From positions 1-52,184 of the forward strand of contig JBAUWF010000031.1 in the NCBI GenBank assembly GCA_049583635.1: a DNA stretch of 52,184 bases, in the 5' to 3' direction. The stretch is from Dokdonella_A sp049583635. GTDB taxonomy: Bacteria; Pseudomonadota; Gammaproteobacteria; Xanthomonadales; Rhodanobacteraceae. Shown here one piece after another: positions 16,538 through 24,577 of this stretch (positions within the stretch are counted from its first letter, which is position 1; each line of letters opens with the position of its first letter). A model generated the notes under the pieces. The model saw only the letters and a list, made by a program, of their open reading frames with translations, was not told the DNA's origin and searched no databases. A program made the translations under genes and the position numbers.

Positions 16538-17503
16538 TTGGGTGAATTCGATCTCATCGATCTGATCCGGAGGCGCACCGGGGCCGCGCGCGCGGATGTC
16601 CGTCTCGGTATCGGCGACGACGCTGCGGTACTCGCGCTGCCGATGGAGCGGGAACTCGTCGCCTGTTCGGATACGCTCACAGCCGGCGTTCACTTTCCGC
16701 TGGACACACTGCCGGGCGACATCGGCTGGAAGGCACTCGCGGTGAATCTGAGTGATCTTGCCGCAATGGGTGCATTCCCGGCGTGGGTACTGCTGGCGTT
16801 GACCGTGCCTGCCGCGGATCGCGCGTTCGTAGAGGCTTTCGCCGATGGCTTTGCCGAACTCGCCGCACCCCTCCAGATTGCGCTGGTGGGCGGCGACACC
16901 ACCGAAGGACCGCTCTCGGCGACTGTGACCGCACTCGGTTTCGTGCCGCCGGGAACGTACCTCAGGCGCGATGGCGCGCGGCCCGGCGATGAGGTGTTCG
17001 TGACCGGCTCGCTCGGTGATGCGGCGGCGGGGCTGCATTGCATCAACGCAGGGCGAACCGGTGCGTCGGAGTCACATCGTGCTGCCTTGGTCGAGCGTCT
17101 CAATCGACCGCAGCCGCGACTTGCCGCCGGCGCCGCGCTGCGTGGCGTAGCGTCGGCGTGTATCGACTTGTCGGATGGCCTGTTGGCCGATCTTGCGCAC
17201 GTGGCCGCGGCCAGCGGTGTTGCAATCGAAATCGACGTATCGCGGCTGCCGACTTCGGCGGCGCTGCTTGCGTCGTTCGACCGGGCAATGCGTCTTGAAT
17301 GGCAACTCGGTGGTGGCGACGATTACGAACTCGCATTCACGGTGTCACCGCAACGCGCCAGCGACCTTGTCGGCGATATTTCACGCCTTGGCTGTGGTGC
17401 GGCGCGCATCGGTCGGGTGGTGACCGGCCAGGGTGTGAGGGCGTTTGACGCGGACGGCGGTGAAGTCGCAGCCGGTGCGCGAGGCTGGCGACACTTCACA
17501 TGA
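16538..17503 (+). CDS. thiL: Thiamine-monophosphate kinase
   Basis: 321 residues from TTG 16538, giving the family's usual N-terminus (L/M)GEFDLIDLI with AGGTGG at 16526-16531, six bases upstream. A TTG at 16511 is the longer alternative. ThiL phosphorylates thiamine monophosphate to the diphosphate. PurM-like fold landmarks: LGIGDDAAVL (23-32), SDTLTAGVHF, NLSDLAAMGAFPAWVLLAL, LVGGDTTEGPLSATVTALG, CIDLSDGLLADL and LGGGDDYELAFTV. It follows nusB after 33 bases and overlaps pgpA as ATGA. Confidence 0.95.
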   Translation: MGEFDLIDLIRRRTGAARADVRLGIGDDAAVLALPMERELVACSDTLTAGVHFPLDTLPGDIGWKALAVNLSDLAAMGAFPAWVLLALTVPAADRAFVEAFADGFAELAAPLQIALVGGDTTEGPLSATVTALGFVPPGTYLRRDGARPGDEVFVTGSLGDAAAGLHCINAGRTGASESHRAALVERLNRPQPRLAAGAALRGVASACIDLSDGLLADLAHVAAASGVAIEIDVSRLPTSAALLASFDRAMRLEWQLGGGDDYELAFTVSPQRASDLVGDISRLGCGAARIGRVVTGQGVRAFDADGGEVAAGARGWRHFT

Positions 17504-17982
17504 TGCTCGATCGCGGTCAGCGGCGAGTTGTGTTGGCGCATCCGGCCGGGTGGCTCGCATCGGGTTTTGGATCGGGTTTCAGTCCGATTGCCTCGGGCAC
17601 GGCGGGTTCCGCGGTCGCCCTGCTGCCCTACCTTGCATTGCGCATGTTGTCGTTGCCGCTGTATGTGCTCATCGTCCTTGCCGCGTTTGCAGTGGGTGTC
17701 TGGGCCAGCGGTATTGTCGTTAGCCGCCTCGGCCTTGCCGATCCGGGCGTGATCGTCTGGGACGAATTCGTCGGTCAATGGATCGCTCTTGCTTTCGCGC
17801 CGCATGATTGGCGCTGGGTGCTTGCCGGATTCTTCCTTTTCCGCATCTTCGACGTGTGGAAGCCGTGGCCGGTATCGTGGGCCGATCGAACGGTGAAGGG
17901 CGGACTCGGCGTCATGCTTGACGATGTGCTTGCCGGTCTTTACGCGGCGATGGTGCTCGCACTGCTCGCCTGGTTGGCCTAG
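17500..17982 (+). CDS. pgpA: Phosphatidylglycerophosphatase A
   Basis: 160 residues, membrane protein with about four hydrophobic segments. Family motifs are present: GFGSGFSPIASGTAGSAVALL near the N-terminus, DPGVIVWDEFVGQWIAL and FFLFRIFDVWKPWPVSWADRTVKGGLGVMLDDVLAGLYAA. PgpA removes the phosphate from phosphatidylglycerophosphate to give phosphatidylglycerol. The ATG overlaps the thiL stop; thiL-pgpA adjacency is conserved in gammaproteobacteria. It is the last gene of the glyA-rib operon; about 190 bases without a gene follow before the convergent oxidase gene. Confidence 0.95.
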   Translation: MMLDRGQRRVVLAHPAGWLASGFGSGFSPIASGTAGSAVALLPYLALRMLSLPLYVLIVLAAFAVGVWASGIVVSRLGLADPGVIVWDEFVGQWIALAFAPHDWRWVLAGFFLFRIFDVWKPWPVSWADRTVKGGLGVMLDDVLAGLYAAMVLALLAWLA

Positions 17983-18149
17983 CGCATCGGTGCTGCGCGG
18001 AGACTACGCAGGTTTGGCGTTTGGCTTCTCTCGTCTGATGGAACCCTTGCGACAGCGACGCATCGAGCGAGAGAAGTGACACGGCCCCAGCCGAACGCCA
18101 GTTCGCCGTCGAAGCGAGCGGAACATCGGCAAGGGCATCGAACACAAAG

Positions 18150-18171
18150 CGAAACCGGCAAGACATGCCGG
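18150..18171 (-). terminator. Likely terminator of the lpoA-yraN-dolP-oxidase operon
   Basis: On the minus strand, directly after the oxidase stop (18174), CCGGCA-TGTCT-TGCCGG forms a 6-bp stem followed by TTTCGCTTTG. The T run is interrupted, so termination efficiency is uncertain. Confidence 0.45.
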
Positions 18172-18173
18172 CC

Positions 18174-19553
18174 TCACGGCGGCAACAACTTGCCCGGATT
18201 CAGGATGTCGTCCGGGTCGAAGAGGGATTTGATCCGGCGCATGAGGTCGAGCGCGGCCGGGTCGAGTGCCCGATCCATGAAGTCGCGTTTGGCAAGGCCG
18301 ATGCCGTGTTCGCCGGACAAGGTACCGTCCAGCGCAATGACGGCCTCAAAGATCGCCGTGAGGCAAGTTTCGACCGCATGCATTTCCTTGTCGTCGCGTG
18401 GCAACAGGTTGATGTGCAGGTTGCCGTTGCCGGCGTGACCGAAGCAGACGATCGGCAGGTTATGGCGCGCCGAAAGCTGCTTTACGGTTGCGACAAGGTC
18501 GGGTACGCGGCTTACCGGCACCACGACATCTTCGTTGATCTTGTTCGGCGACAATGTGCGCAGTGCCGGCGAGAGCGCCTTGCGTGCGGCCCATAATGTC
18601 GCTACTTCGGTCGCGTCGGTGGCGACACGCAATTCGGCGAGTCCGTCGCCGCGGGCGGCGTGCGACAGCGCGTCCACGGCCCCCGCCAGCGATGCAGTCT
18701 CGCCATCGACCTCGATGATCAGCATCGCGCCGGCTTCCGGTACGCTGTCGCCGGAATGACTGCGCGCCAGCCGCAATGCTTCGCCGTCGAGAAACTCCAG
18801 CGCGCATGGTGTGACCGGTTGCGCCATGATCCGCGCGACCGCGGCCGCGGCACTGGCGACGTCGTCGTAGGTCGCGCGCAACGTGCGTTTTGCCGAGGCG
18901 AGCGGAGTCAGTTTCAGCGTCGCTTCGGTAATCAGCGCGAGCGTGCCTTCCGAGCCGACGATGAGATGTACGAGGTCATAGCCGGTAGCACCTTTGCTGA
19001 TCGGTTTACCGCAACGGAACGCTTCGCCGTTGCCCGCGACCACGCGCAGGGCGAGAACGTTGTCACGGCTGGCGCCGTACTTGACGGCGCGCGGTCCGCC
19101 GGCGTTGCAGGCGAGGTTGCCGCCCACGGTGCAATACGGTGCGGATGTCGGATCCGGTGCCCAGAAAAAACCCTGCGTTGCAAGCGCATTCTGCAGATCG
19201 TCATTGAGCACGCCGGGTTCTACTACGACCGCGCGGTTGTCCACGTCGACGGACAGGATGCGATTCATGCGCTCGAAGCTCGCGACCACACCCGCGGCCA
19301 CCGGAACGCTGGCACCGGTGGTGTTGGTCCCGCGGCCGCGCGCGGTCAGCGCCATGCGGTGTCTGCGGCAGGTCTCTACCAACGCGACAACCTGTGCATG
19401 CCGCTCGGGGAATACCACGGCCTGCGGCTGCGACTCGCGCCGCGAGTTGTCGTAGCCGTAGGCCAGACACTCGGCCGGATCGGTACTGAGTGCGCCAACC
19501 GGGAAAATTCCAGCCAGATCGCGGAGCAAGGCAGCAAGCGTTTCGCGCGTCAT
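18174..19553 (-). CDS. FAD-linked 2-hydroxyacid dehydrogenase/oxidase (GlcD/D-lactate dehydrogenase family)
   Basis: 459 residues. The N-terminal PCMH-type FAD domain has ARGRGTNTTGASVP (71-84) and TVGGNLACNAGGPRAVKYG (142-160), with SKGATGYDLVHLIVGSEGTLALITEATLKL. The C-terminal FAD-oxidase domain has the metal-site segment FGHAGNGNLHINLLP (the common Asp of GHxGDGN is Asn here), TLSGEHGIGLAKRDFM, and the terminal KSLFDPDDILNPGKLLP hallmark. Relatives oxidise glycolate, D-lactate or D-2-hydroxyglutarate and pass electrons to the respiratory chain. No glcE/glcF or etfAB is adjacent, so the substrate is open. It lies 16 bases after dolP, probably in the same operon. Confidence 0.88.
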   Translation of the reverse strand: MTRETLAALLRDLAGIFPVGALSTDPAECLAYGYDNSRRESQPQAVVFPERHAQVVALVETCRRHRMALTARGRGTNTTGASVPVAAGVVASFERMNRILSVDVDNRAVVVEPGVLNDDLQNALATQGFFWAPDPTSAPYCTVGGNLACNAGGPRAVKYGASRDNVLALRVVAGNGEAFRCGKPISKGATGYDLVHLIVGSEGTLALITEATLKLTPLASAKRTLRATYDDVASAAAAVARIMAQPVTPCALEFLDGEALRLARSHSGDSVPEAGAMLIIEVDGETASLAGAVDALSHAARGDGLAELRVATDATEVATLWAARKALSPALRTLSPNKINEDVVVPVSRVPDLVATVKQLSARHNLPIVCFGHAGNGNLHINLLPRDDKEMHAVETCLTAIFEAVIALDGTLSGEHGIGLAKRDFMDRALDPAALDLMRRIKSLFDPDDILNPGKLLPP

Positions 19554-19569
19554 GGTTGATTGCGAAAAC

Positions 19570-20157
19570 TCAATCGGTGTACTCGAATATCTTCACCACG
19601 CGCTCGACACCGCGCACATTGCGCGCGATCGCAGTCACCGCATCGCCCTCCGCATGGCTCACCAGCCCGAGCAGGTAGACGACGTCATGCGCCGTGGTGA
19701 CATTGACGCGTGTCGGATCGAACCCATCGGTGCGAATGTCGAGCAACGCAGTCTTGACTCGCGCGGTCAGAAAGCTGTCATGGCGGCGCGCCCAGAAGCC
19801 CTCGGGCTCGCGCACTTCGAGATCGTTGACCATGCGTTTGACGCCGTTGAACCCGGACACCAGGCGCCCGGCACGTATCTTGAGATCGTCGCTGCGCACT
19901 TCACCGATCAGCAGCAGGGTGCCGTCGTAAACGACGATCGATACGCGGTTGTGCTGTACGAGCTGCTTGTCGTGATTGATTGCCTCGTAGGCGGACAACT
20001 GAATGTTCTTGTCGGCGAGGACGGTACCAATGCCGCGCCGGTCGTGTACTGCGTCCGCGCCGATTGCCGCACCGCCGACGACCGCCGCGAGGCAACCTGT
20101 GAGCAACGGCAGGCCGATGATAAGCAGCAGGGCGTGGCAGCGGACGAATCGGTACAT
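19570..20157 (-). CDS. dolP: BON-domain outer-membrane lipoprotein (DolP/YraP)
   Basis: 195 residues from the ATG at 20157; an in-frame ATG at 20193 would overlap yraN and spoil the signal peptide. A lipoprotein signal is clear: basic start, hydrophobic core, then LLTGC with the lipidated cysteine at C22. Two BON domains follow, roughly residues 60-120 (RVSIVVYDGTLLLIGEVRSDDLKIRAGRLVSGFNGVKRMVNDLEV) and 125-192 (VKTALLDIRTDGFDPTRVNVTTAHDVVYLLGLVSHAEGDAVTAIARNVRGVERVVKIFEY). DolP binds anionic lipid at division sites and supports outer-membrane integrity and amidase regulation in E. coli. The order lpoA-yraN-dolP matches E. coli except that diaA is missing. Confidence 0.92.
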   Translation of the reverse strand: MYRFVRCHALLLIIGLPLLTGCLAAVVGGAAIGADAVHDRRGIGTVLADKNIQLSAYEAINHDKQLVQHNRVSIVVYDGTLLLIGEVRSDDLKIRAGRLVSGFNGVKRMVNDLEVREPEGFWARRHDSFLTARVKTALLDIRTDGFDPTRVNVTTAHDVVYLLGLVSHAEGDAVTAIARNVRGVERVVKIFEYTD

Positions 20158-20165
20158 GGCAGATA

Positions 20166-20522
20166 TCAATCGGCTTCGAATGCGTTGCGGCACCAGTCGG
20201 CATTATCCGCCTCACCGGTCAGTGCAATCACGTCGAAACGGCATGCGCATCGGGCCAGGCGTGGATTGCGTGAGAGGAAAACGCGTGCGGCGCGAACCAG
20301 TCTGGCGCGTTTGGTCGCATCGACCGAAACCAGACCGTCACCGAATTCCGAGCGCTGGCGGTAGCGCACCTCGACGAAGACGATGATGTCACCGTCGCGC
20401 ATCACAAGATCGATTTCTCCATATCGGCATGCGGCGTTGCGCGCGATCAGGCCAAGCCCGGCGCGTTGCAGATGTGCCAACGCCCGATCTTCGTAATGCG
20501 TGCCGGCTACGCGGGTATTCAT
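20166..20522 (-). CDS. yraN: UPF0102/YraN endonuclease-like protein
   Basis: 118 residues from the ATG at 20522, which overlaps the lpoA stop as ATGA; longer in-frame sequence runs through lpoA. Restriction-endonuclease-like fold: GTHYEDRALAHLQRAGLGLIARNAACRYGEIDLVMRDGDIIVFVEVRYR contains the conserved E, D and E-x-K/R-like positions (GEIDLV and VFVEVRYR; the last basic residue of the family is usually Lys). The biochemical role of YraN is unsettled; some relatives are linked to DNA processing. Confidence 0.93.
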   Translation of the reverse strand: MNTRVAGTHYEDRALAHLQRAGLGLIARNAACRYGEIDLVMRDGDIIVFVEVRYRQRSEFGDGLVSVDATKRARLVRAARVFLSRNPRLARCACRFDVIALTGEADNADWCRNAFEAD

Positions 20523-22315
20523 TGTGCTGGGCCTGACCTTTGCGGCAATGCAGTCAGCGCACCCTGTACCGGTGTCGCGATGCCGTCCTCGAATCGGGCC
20601 CATCCGAGCAGGCGGTGGACACGCCCGAATCTGTCGGCGTAGAGCTCGCCAGTGGCGCCGTCCAGATACGCGTCCGGATGATCAAGCAGCCAGTCCAGAT
20701 AGGGCAACAGTGCGTAGGCATCCATGCCGAACGCGAACAGCCGCGCGCCGGTGCCGTTGGCACTTTGCAGGTGGCTCGCCATGGTCTCCACTCCGGGGCG
20801 ACCGACCACCGATCCGATCAGCCATGGTGCATCGCAGAACTCCAGTCCATCCAGATCGCGATCGGCAGCTGCATTCGGCGTACCCGAATAGACGTGCGAT
20901 GACGCAAACACCGGAGCGTTGATGCCGGCCAGTTTCATTTGCGGCAACAACAAACGCGCCTGCTGCGGGAGCATGCTGATGAATACGCCGGGACTTCCGG
21001 TGCCGGCGAGTCCGGCCGTCGCCTGCGTGATCGCGCCACTGTAGTCGACGCTGCCATCGTGCACGTGGGCCTCGCCGACGACATGACCGCCATCGGCCTC
21101 GAATTGGGCGCGAAATGCCTGCGTCGCGCGGTTGGCCCAGTCCGCATCGGCTGCGAGCAATGCGACGGCACTGACACCGCGTTCGAAAGCGTATTCGGCC
21201 GCTTGGGCGCCTTCGGCGCCCGGCAGAAGTCCGAATTCGGCACTACCGCGCGGTGGCACTTCGCCGGTGTCGGGATGGTTCAGCGCGAGCAATGGCGTCG
21301 TCAGCACTTGCTGAAACAATGCACCGACCGTCTCGCGCCGCAGCGGGCCGACCACCTGATCGGCGCCATCAGCGACCGCACGCTGATAGGTGGCGATCGC
21401 GGTACCGGGCGTATCGCCGGAATCGTATATGCGGACGTCGGGGCGATGCTCACCGTGGTCGGCGAAGTAGGCAGCAAGGAAACCGTCGCGAATTGACTGT
21501 GCGACGGCAGTGAGCCGGCCGCTCAGCGGTAGAATCAATGCGACGCGACCGAGCGCGCGATAACCTTGCGGATTCGTACCGGCGCCGTGATCCGGCAGCA
21601 ACGCTCCAACCGGTCGATCCGGGCGATGCAGAGGGCGCGGCAACGCGCCACCTCCGCGTACCCTCAAGGCCTGGTCAAGCCATGGCATCAGCGCGTCGTC
21701 CGGACGCAGGGTCAGCGCCTTGGCCCGGATCGTAGCCGGATCAAGCGCGGAGAGCGTGTCGATGATTTCTTTCTGGTTGGCACTGCGATCGACACCGTTG
21801 AGCAGCGGGTCGAGCCGTGCGCGTGAGCGTGCGGCGGCGAAGCGATCGCCGTTGGCTACTTCGCTGCGCGCGCGCAACTCGAGTGCGCGCGTGCGCAAAT
21901 TCGGTGGCAGATCGCGGACCGGCAGTGCAAGCAAATCGGCAGCACGTGGCGCATCGCCGGCGGCCAGCGCGATTTCCGCGTCGAGCAGGTCGAGGCGAAC
22001 CGGTTCATCGCCACGCAGGCGGCGGCGCTTGATGTCATCGAGCGCGCGTGCCGCCGCGTCGAGCTCGCCGGCGTCACGCAGGGCTTCACCTGCGCGCAGA
22101 CGGCAATGTGCCGCGAACTCGGTCCGGTTGTGACCCGCGATCTGCATGAACGCCTGCGCCGCGGCATCAAGGTCCCCCTGGCGATAGAGTTGCTCGGCAT
22201 GCGCCGCAGCGGACGCTTCACGCGGGGAAATCTCGGATACCGTGGCGCACGCGGCCAATGCGGCCAGCGCGAGCGTCAGCACCATGCGGTGAAGTAGCGA
22301 TGACTTTGCGGTCAT
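20519..22315 (-). CDS. lpoA: Lipoprotein activator of penicillin-binding protein (LpoA/LppC)
   Basis: 598 residues from ATG 22315, set by the lipoprotein signal: basic start, LTLALAAL, LAAC with C23 as lipidation site. The N-terminal half is a TPR-like helical domain (REASAAAHAEQLYRQGDLDAAAQAFMQ onward). The C-terminal half (from about residue 265) is a periplasmic-binding-protein-like domain: RVALILPLSGRLTAVAQSIRDGFLAAYF, ADGADQVVGPLRRETVGALFQQ, PVFASSHVYSG, FAFGMDAYALLPYL. In E. coli LpoA spans from the outer membrane to activate PBP1a. It is divergent from rsmI, as in E. coli and Pseudomonas. Confidence 0.93.
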   Translation of the reverse strand: MTAKSSLLHRMVLTLALAALAACATVSEISPREASAAAHAEQLYRQGDLDAAAQAFMQIAGHNRTEFAAHCRLRAGEALRDAGELDAAARALDDIKRRRLRGDEPVRLDLLDAEIALAAGDAPRAADLLALPVRDLPPNLRTRALELRARSEVANGDRFAAARSRARLDPLLNGVDRSANQKEIIDTLSALDPATIRAKALTLRPDDALMPWLDQALRVRGGGALPRPLHRPDRPVGALLPDHGAGTNPQGYRALGRVALILPLSGRLTAVAQSIRDGFLAAYFADHGEHRPDVRIYDSGDTPGTAIATYQRAVADGADQVVGPLRRETVGALFQQVLTTPLLALNHPDTGEVPPRGSAEFGLLPGAEGAQAAEYAFERGVSAVALLAADADWANRATQAFRAQFEADGGHVVGEAHVHDGSVDYSGAITQATAGLAGTGSPGVFISMLPQQARLLLPQMKLAGINAPVFASSHVYSGTPNAAADRDLDGLEFCDAPWLIGSVVGRPGVETMASHLQSANGTGARLFAFGMDAYALLPYLDWLLDHPDAYLDGATGELYADRFGRVHRLLGWARFEDGIATPVQGALTALPQRSGPAQ

Positions 22316-22470
22316 GTCCTGGTCTGCAACAATCCGACGTGGCGATGATAGCGGATCGATCGCACGGACGATGGCCGTCGCCGCCGCACACGCAGGTCTT
22401 GCGTTATCGTTCCGCTGCCGGAGTTGCGGCAACACATCGTGCTCGCTAGTTTGCGGGCAGGAGTAGGCGA

Positions 22471-23295
22471 ATGCGCAGTGGAACCGGGCGCCTGTGGATC
22501 GTTGCGACGCCAATCGGCAATCTGGACGACCTTTCGCGGCGCGCAATCGACGTGCTCGGCAAGGTTGCGATCATTGCCGCCGAAGATACACGTCACAGCG
22601 CGCCATTACTCGCGCGTGCCGGTGCCCGTGCGCGGGTGGTTGCGCTGCATGAACACAACGAGCGCGAACAGTTCGGGCCATTGCTTGAATGCCTTGCTGC
22701 CGGTGACGATATCGCGTTGATCTCGGACGCCGGTACGCCGTTGATCAGCGATCCGGGATTCCGTCTCGTGCGTGCCGCTCGCGCGGCGGGCTTTGCCGTT
22801 TCGCCGGTGCCCGGGCCGTGCGCCGCGATCGCCGCATTGTCGGTTGCCGGGCTGCCGAGCGACCGTTTCGTATTCGAGGGATTCTTGCCGGGGCGTGCAG
22901 CCGCTCGCCGCTCGCGGCTGTGCACGCTCGCAACCGAGACGCGCACCTTGATCTTCTACGAATCGAGCCATCGCGTGATCGCCGCGCTAGGTGACATGGC
23001 GCACGCGTTCGGTGCCGACCGTCGGGCAGTGCTCGCGCGCGAGCTGACCAAGGTATTTGAGACGATTCGCGCGGCGACACTTGGCGAACTCGGCGACTTC
23101 GTGGCGAAGGACACCAATCAGCAACGCGGCGAATTGGTGCTGCTCGTTGCCGGTGCCCACGATATTCCCGATGCACAGGTTCTCGCTGAGGGCCGCCGGG
23201 TGTTCGCACTGCTGCGCGAGGAGCTGCCGCCCGCGCAGGCCGCGAAACTTGCCGCAGCGATCACTGGCGCGTCACGCAAATCGTTGTACGGGTAG
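22471..23295 (+). CDS. rsmI: 16S rRNA (cytidine-1402 2'-O)-methyltransferase
   Basis: 274 residues. Tetrapyrrole-methylase fold: WIVATPIGNLDDLSRRAIDVL at the N-terminus, AAEDTRHS (36-43), VALHEHNE, LISDAGTPLISDPG (83-96), PVPGPCAAIAALSVAGLPSDRFVFEGFLP and LIFYESSHRV. RsmI modifies C1402 near the ribosomal P site. The ATG at 22471 follows AGGAG. The 155-base gap to divergent lpoA must hold both promoters, but no strong box stands out. rnpB begins about 60 bases after the stop. Confidence 0.96.
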   Translation: MRSGTGRLWIVATPIGNLDDLSRRAIDVLGKVAIIAAEDTRHSAPLLARAGARARVVALHEHNEREQFGPLLECLAAGDDIALISDAGTPLISDPGFRLVRAARAAGFAVSPVPGPCAAIAALSVAGLPSDRFVFEGFLPGRAAARRSRLCTLATETRTLIFYESSHRVIAALGDMAHAFGADRRAVLARELTKVFETIRAATLGELGDFVAKDTNQQRGELVLLVAGAHDIPDAQVLAEGRRVFALLREELPPAQAAKLAAAITGASRKSLYG

Positions 23296-23309
23296 TTTTG
23301 CGCATCATG

Positions 23310-23350
23310 TTGCCCGGCCTCTGGTCGCTTGCTTCGCGCCCCTGTATTCT
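23310..23350 (+). promoter_or_regulatory. rnpB: Likely rnpB promoter (-10 element)
   Basis: TATTCT at 23345-23350 is a good -10, ending about seven bases before the predicted 5' end of the RNA. At the correct 17-bp spacing the -35 is only TGGTCG (23322-23327), a weak match. Confidence 0.45.
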
Positions 23351-23356
23351 ATAGAC

Positions 23357-23713
23357 GGAGTCGGCCAGGCAGCCGCGTCATTCGCAAGAATGCCGAGGAA
23401 AGTCCGGGCTCCATAGGGCAGGGTGCCAGGTAACGCCTGGGCGGCGCGAGCCGACGGCCAGTGCAACAGAAAGCAAACCGCCGAACGGCATCTCCGGATG
23501 TGCGTGGCAAGGGTGAAACGGTGCGGTAAGAGCGCACCGCGCGCGGGGACAACGCCGCGTGGCACGGTAAACCCCACCCGGAGCAAGACCAGATAGGGGA
23601 GCCATGACGTGGCCCGCGTCGCTCCCGGGTTGGACGCTCGAGGCCCGGCGGCGACGCAGGGTCCAGATGAATGGTTGCCCACGACAGAACCCGGCTTATC
23701 GGCCGACTTCACT
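23357..23713 (+). ncRNA. rnpB: RNase P RNA component, bacterial type A
   Basis: The universally conserved blocks are present in order: GAGGAAAGTCCGGGCTCCAT with AGGGCAGGGTGCCAGGTAA (from about 23394), AGTGCAACAGAAAGCAAACCGCC, AAGGGTGAAACGGTGCGGTAAGAGCGCACCG, GGCACGGTAAACCCCACCCGGAGCAAG, AGATGAATG and ACGACAGAACCCGGCTTATC (to about 23700). The ends pair as helix P1: GAGTCGGCC (23359-23367 region) with GGCCGACTT (23701-23709). Ends are accurate to a few bases. This RNA is the catalytic part of the enzyme that matures tRNA 5' ends. The position between rsmI and mraZ also occurs in Pseudomonas. Confidence 0.97.
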
Positions 23714-23730
23714 TGAATTAATTGTCGGAT

Positions 23731-23750
23731 ACGGGGGTTCCCACCCCCGT
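23731..23750. terminator. Strong hairpin after rnpB, lacking a T run
   Basis: ACGGGGG-TTCCCA-CCCCCGT is a perfect 7-bp stem about 20 bases past the end of the RNase P RNA, with CGG/CCG flanks extending it. It could stop transcription or protect the RNA 3' end, but there is no T run after it, so intrinsic termination is doubtful. Confidence 0.4.
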
Positions 23751-24042
23751 CCGGCGAACCGAATCCAAAGCAAGTCCGGGTCCGGTTCCAACGACGTGGG
23801 CGTGCCAGTCGCGTCGGTCGCTCCGTGAGCTTGATCGACGACGCTTTGGTCATGGAGTGCGCCACCAGGTTGTGACAGAGCGGCCAACGTCCGCCGCCGG
23901 CTATCGCCGTCGACACCCTCATTGCGACGCCCCATTGCTTGACAAATGATCCTTGTCGGACCCCGGATTGCCGTTGTTCGATGCCGCGGCATTGCCAACC
24001 ACGACGCGCGTATTTCGTCCCCAGGTGAAAGCCCAAATTTCC
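23751..24042. other. Intergenic region between rnpB and the mraZ promoter
   Basis: About 290 bases without a supported gene. TTGACA at 23939-23944 is a perfect -35 hexamer, but no -10 lies at 16-18 bp; it overlaps a GACAA-N7-TTGTC inverted repeat (23941-23957). Nothing else is recognisable. Confidence 0.4.
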
Positions 24043-24070
24043 TTGACAGTTCCGCCGTTTAGGTCATAAG
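24043..24070 (+). promoter_or_regulatory. mraZ: mraZ (dcw cluster) promoter
   Basis: TTGACA (24043-24048, perfect -35), 16 bp, CATAAG (24065-24070, 4 of 6 to TATAAT). Transcription would start near 24077, inside the MraZ boxes that follow immediately. Placement matches the Pmra promoter of E. coli, which drives most of the dcw cluster. Confidence 0.75.
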
Positions 24071-24105
24071 GTGGGCATCAGTGGGTTTTTGTGGGTTTTA
24101 GTGGG
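24071..24105 (+). promoter_or_regulatory. mraZ: MraZ operator: four GTGGG boxes at exact 10-bp spacing
   Basis: GTGGG occurs at 24071, 24081, 24091 and 24101, once per helical turn, all on the same face and strand. The outer two boxes are both followed by CATCA and the inner two by TTTT. This is the tandem TGGG-repeat pattern bound by octameric MraZ upstream of mraZ in E. coli and Mycoplasma. The boxes run from the -10 to five bases before the mraZ ATG, so MraZ binding would block polymerase; the last box may also serve as the ribosome binding site because no other Shine-Dalgarno is visible. Confidence 0.85.
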
Positions 24106-24109
24106 CATC

Positions 24110-24556
24110 ATGTTCCAGGGCGAAACCTCTATCACGCTCGACGACAAGGGTCGCATGGCCATTCCCGCGGCCTATCGCGAACTGGTGGCGCGCGAGTGCG
24201 CAAATCGTCTCGTCGTTACCTACAACCCGTTCGAGCAGGGATGTCTGTGGCTGCTTCCGGAAACCGAATGGCGACGTGTGCGCGACGAGGTCAACGCGTT
24301 GCCGCGCGCCAAGTCGGTGCATCGGATCCTGCAACGCAAACTGGTCGGCGCGGCAATGCCGGTGGAGCCCGATGGCAACGGTCGCATCCTGTTGCCGGGC
24401 AGCCAGCGCACCGCGGCGGGCATCGAAAAGAAGGCAGTGTTGCTCGGCATGGACGATCGATTCGAGTTGTGGAGTGAGCAGGCGCATCTGGCCACCGTGC
24501 GTGAGGCCATCGTCGAGGATCAGATTACCGAGGACATGCTCGACTTGAAACTGTAG
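24110..24556 (+). CDS. mraZ: Transcriptional regulator MraZ
   Basis: 148 residues from ATG 24110 (MFQGETSITLDDKGRMAIP), the canonical MraZ start; a GTG at 24071 in frame is only an operator repeat and is rejected. Two SpoVT/AbrB-like repeats carry the DxxxR signature: DDKGR (11-15) and, in the second half, PDGNGRILLPG. MraZ forms a ring and represses its own promoter and hence the downstream dcw genes. It is the first gene of the cluster, 21 bases before rsmH. Confidence 0.96.
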   Translation: MFQGETSITLDDKGRMAIPAAYRELVARECANRLVVTYNPFEQGCLWLLPETEWRRVRDEVNALPRAKSVHRILQRKLVGAAMPVEPDGNGRILLPGSQRTAAGIEKKAVLLGMDDRFELWSEQAHLATVREAIVEDQITEDMLDLKL

Positions 24557-24577
24557 TCGATTCCCGATCGGACGGAT

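Noticed and set aside
23939..23944. Perfect TTGACA as a second dcw promoter
   Set aside because: No -10 hexamer at acceptable spacing; the better-matched promoter is at 24043-24070.
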